DNA from: an uncultured Elusimicrobiales bacterium
GTDB lineage: Bacteria > Elusimicrobiota > Elusimicrobia > Elusimicrobiales > Elusimicrobiaceae
Direction of reading: 5' to 3'
Assembly (NCBI GenBank): GCA_934662565.1
Contig: CAKUKI010000006.1
Span: forward strand, 1 to 51,786
Length of the DNA: 51,786 nt
The notes beneath the pieces are model-generated. The model searched no databases and was not told the origin of the DNA. It saw only the letters and a program-made list of their open reading frames with translations. The stretch's first letter is position 1; each line of letters begins with the position of its first letter. The position numbers and the translations under genes were made by a program. Positions 49,864 through 51,786 of the stretch are shown in pieces.

Positions 49864-51327
49864 ATGGATTACACAAATTTAGACCCTCAAACTGCCAAAG
49901 CGTATTATAAGCGCGGCAATGCCAAGTATGACGCAAACGATTACGCAGGAGCTATTGCGGATTACAATAAAGCCATAGAATTAGACCCTCAAGATGCCTA
50001 TGCTTACGATAACCGCGGTAGTGCTAAGTACCTCTTAAACGATTATGCAGGCGCCATTGCGGATTATAACAAGTCCATAGAACTAGACCCGCAAAATGTC
50101 GGCGCTTACAATAACCGCGGCAACGCCAAGTATGACTTAAACGATTATGCGGGCGCTATGGCGGATTTTGACCATGTTATAGAATTAGACCCGCAATATC
50201 CTAACGCCTATATTTGCCGCGCCAGTGCCAGATATGACTTAAACGATTATGCGGGTGCTATTGCCGATTATAACAAAGCCCTAGAACTAGACCCCCAAGA
50301 TGCCGGCGCTTACTTCGCCCGAGGAAACGCCAAGTATAACTTAAAAGATTATGCGGGCGCCATTACCGATTATGACAAGGCCATCAAACTAGCCCCCCAA
50401 GACAAAGAATATTACAACAACCGCGGAAATGCCAAGGCCGACATCGGAGATTATGTGGGCGCGATTGCAGATTATGACAAAGCCATAGAACTAGACCCCA
50501 AATATACAAACGCTTACAATAACCGCGGCAACGCCAAAAAAGACTTAAAAGATTATGTGGGCGCGATTGCAGATTATGATAAAGCCATAGAACTAGACCC
50601 CAAAAACAAAGTGTATTACTATAACCGCGGTATTTCCAAGAAAAACTTAGGAGATTACGCAGGCGCCATAGCGGATTATAACAAAGTAATAGAACTAGAC
50701 CCGGAATATGCCCGTGCTTACAATAGCCGCGGATTTTTCAAGTATAACTTAAAAGATTATGAGGGCGCTATTGCAGACTATGACAAAGCCATAGAATTAG
50801 ACCCGCAAAATGCCGATACTTATGATAACCGCGGTGTTGCCAAGAAAAACTTAGGAGATTATGCAGGCGCCCTCGCGGATTACAACAAAGCCATAGAGCT
50901 AGACCCGCAATATGCCGACGCTTATAATAACCGCGGCATAGTCAAGAAAAATGTAGGAGATTATGCAGACGCCATGGCGGATTATAACAAAGCCATAGAA
51001 CTAGACCCGGAATGTGCCGAGGCGTATAATAACCGCGGTCTTGCCAAGAAAGACTTAAAAGATTATGCAGGCGCTATGGCAGATTATAACAAAGCCATAG
51101 AACTAGACCCGGAATGTGCCGAGGCGTATAATAACCGCGGTCTTGCCAAGAAAGACTTAAAAGATTATGCAGGCGCTATGGCAGATTATAACAAAGCCAT
51201 AGAATTATTCCCGCAATACACTAGGGTTTATGACAACCTGATTGAGCTTTATGAGGAGTTAAACCAACCGGCGATGGCCGAGGAAATCCTCCGGCTCAAA
51301 CAAAAAAATTGCCCGGATAACCAATAA
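49864..51327 (+). CDS. Tetratricopeptide repeat protein with 13 near-identical TPRs
   Basis: A 487-residue protein made almost wholly of 34-residue TPR units starting near residue 8 (AYYKRGNAKYDANDYAGAIA), each ending close to KAIELDPQ, and a degenerate 14th unit at the C-terminus (VYDNLIELYEELNQPAMAEE). It has no signal peptide or transmembrane helix, so it is predicted to be cytoplasmic and to bind partner proteins. Start: ATG at 49864 with GGAG six bases upstream. An earlier in-frame ATG at 49780 lacks a site. Units 12 and 13 (51001-51204) are identical over about 100 bases, a recent tandem duplication. The partner is unknown. Confidence 0.92.
   Translation: MDYTNLDPQTAKAYYKRGNAKYDANDYAGAIADYNKAIELDPQDAYAYDNRGSAKYLLNDYAGAIADYNKSIELDPQNVGAYNNRGNAKYDLNDYAGAMADFDHVIELDPQYPNAYICRASARYDLNDYAGAIADYNKALELDPQDAGAYFARGNAKYNLKDYAGAITDYDKAIKLAPQDKEYYNNRGNAKADIGDYVGAIADYDKAIELDPKYTNAYNNRGNAKKDLKDYVGAIADYDKAIELDPKNKVYYYNRGISKKNLGDYAGAIADYNKVIELDPEYARAYNSRGFFKYNLKDYEGAIADYDKAIELDPQNADTYDNRGVAKKNLGDYAGALADYNKAIELDPQYADAYNNRGIVKKNVGDYADAMADYNKAIELDPECAEAYNNRGLAKKDLKDYAGAMADYNKAIELDPECAEAYNNRGLAKKDLKDYAGAMADYNKAIELFPQYTRVYDNLIELYEELNQPAMAEEILRLKQKNCPDNQ
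50980..51204 (+). repeat. Exact 102-bp tandem duplication within the TPR gene
   Basis: The block beginning CTAGACCCGGAATGTGCC at 51001 recurs from 51103 with no differences until 51204. With the shared flank GATTATAACAAAGCCATAGA upstream, the identity spans about 120 bases at a period of 102 (one TPR). Confidence 0.92.
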
Positions 51328-51409
51328 TTAACCGCGCTACTTTATGCTCCCCCCGCAGAAATATGATTTTTTACGCTTAGGGGTGGCATTTGCAAAGTAA
51401 ATAATTTTC

Positions 51410-51439
51410 CCCCGCAGAAACATACTTGTTTTTGCGGGG
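51410..51439 (+). terminator. Probable terminator of the TPR gene
   Basis: CCCCGCAGAAAC (51410-51421) pairs with GTTTTTGCGGGG (51428-51439), 12 bp with one G-T pair, loop ATACTT, followed by TTTCT. It lies 82 bp past the TPR stop. A partial second copy of the left arm (CCCCCGCAGAAA) occurs near 51350. Confidence 0.75.
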
Positions 51440-51690
51440 TTTCTCGTCTGTAATGTTTGTATAAGTTATAAGCTCAAACGGTCGTACTCCTGCGACTGGA
51501 GGTTTCAATACGCCCCAACACCCAACCGGAATAATTGACGAGGGGCGCACGATTAGCGTGTAGCCAAAACGCGCCCATCCGGCATACGGGGAGCACTAGC
51601 CTAAGGGGTATATTCTGCGGCAAACGCCCGCAAAGGAAGATTCTTAAATCAAAGGAACTGCCCCAAGACTGGGAAGTATTTTCTAATACA
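51440..51690. other. Noncoding stretch, nothing recognised
   Basis: About 250 bases between the TPR terminator and the rRNA terminator. An 82-codon minus-strand open frame crosses the terminator and has no ribosome site, so I do not call it. No tRNA or known RNA fold was recognised. Confidence 0.6.
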
Positions 51691-51719
51691 ATAAAAAACC
51701 CCGCGTTGGAAGCGGGGTT
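51691..51719 (-). terminator. Rho-independent terminator downstream of the rRNA gene
   Basis: AACCCCGC/GCGGGGTT stem (51697-51704 with 51712-51719) with a 7-base loop, followed on the minus strand by a T-run. It lies about 25 bases after the 5S-like end. Confidence 0.9.
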
Positions 51720-51744
51720 CAAATTCTAAAAGATAAAAGGCTGG

Positions 51745-51786
51745 GATGAGACCGACAACGATCTACTCTCTCAGCACCGAATTGGG
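51745..51786 (-). rRNA. rrf: Partial 5S rRNA gene (3' end), cut by the window edge
   Basis: The minus strand reads GAGAGAGTAGATCGTTGTCGG near the edge, matching the GAGAGTAGGNCG-type 3' end of bacterial 5S rRNA, and a terminator follows. Only about 42 bases are inside the window, so this is a probable call. If right, an rRNA operon transcribed leftwards ends here. Confidence 0.6.

Noticed and set aside
51474..51722. 82-codon minus-strand open frame ending RIETSSRRSTTV
   Set aside because: It includes the rRNA terminator hairpin at its start, has no ribosome site, and resembles recurrent spurious translations near noncoding sequence. Treated as noncoding.

Overview
The window is one long block of core genes with small accessory patches at its ends. 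It fits a diderm bacterium: there are lipoproteins, periplasmic proteins, a periplasmic AmiC-type amidase and a Mre/PBP2/RodA elongasome. GC content is intermediate, Shine-Dalgarno (SD) signals of the AGGAGG type are common, the glycine decarboxylase P-protein is split, S14 is the zinc type and rpmD is missing. My best guess is a gut-type Elusimicrobiota. That is an inference from gene style and order and was not checked by any search.

Left part (1-7500): a minus-strand gcvT-gcvH-gcvPA-gcvPB operon ends in a perfect hairpin terminator. It is followed by a plus-strand YgjP-like metal hydrolase, a secreted trypsin-fold protein that lacks catalytic His and Ser, and a two-gene chromate transporter.

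Middle part (7496-32813, all minus strand): read in the direction of transcription, this is the S10-spc-alpha ribosomal superoperon (rpsJ to rplQ, without rpmD, with map, infA and rpmJ inside). It runs directly into mreB-mreC-mreD-mrdA-rodA, then a radical-SAM-linked protein, RNase G/E and a cell-wall amidase. Ribosome, secretion, transcription and cell-shape genes are thus on one strand in one array of about 25 kb. The only long break is a 357-bp secY-adk spacer holding two copies of a nested palindromic element.

Right-middle part (33145-47326, minus strand): rplJ-rplL-rpoB-rpoC-rpsL-rpsG-fusA, led by an L10-type RNA leader and interrupted by a hairpin-rich rplJ-rplL spacer. No tuf, rplK, rplA or nusG is present. 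Between fusA and rpsJ lie four tandem paralogous cysteine-rich lipoproteins.

Right end (47326-51786): a two-gene operon of secreted proteins of unknown function, a plus-strand protein with 13 TPRs, a noncoding stretch, and what looks like the 3' end of a 5S rRNA gene at the edge, followed by its terminator.

The most interesting signals are: the Cys-rich lipoprotein cluster; the catalytically dead secreted trypsin-fold protein under a palindromic promoter; three genes whose extended -10 box sits 6-7 bases before the ATG (predicted leaderless mRNAs); an 11-base motif shared by the S10 and L10 leaders; the structured rplJ-rplL spacer; and the secY-adk repeat pair.
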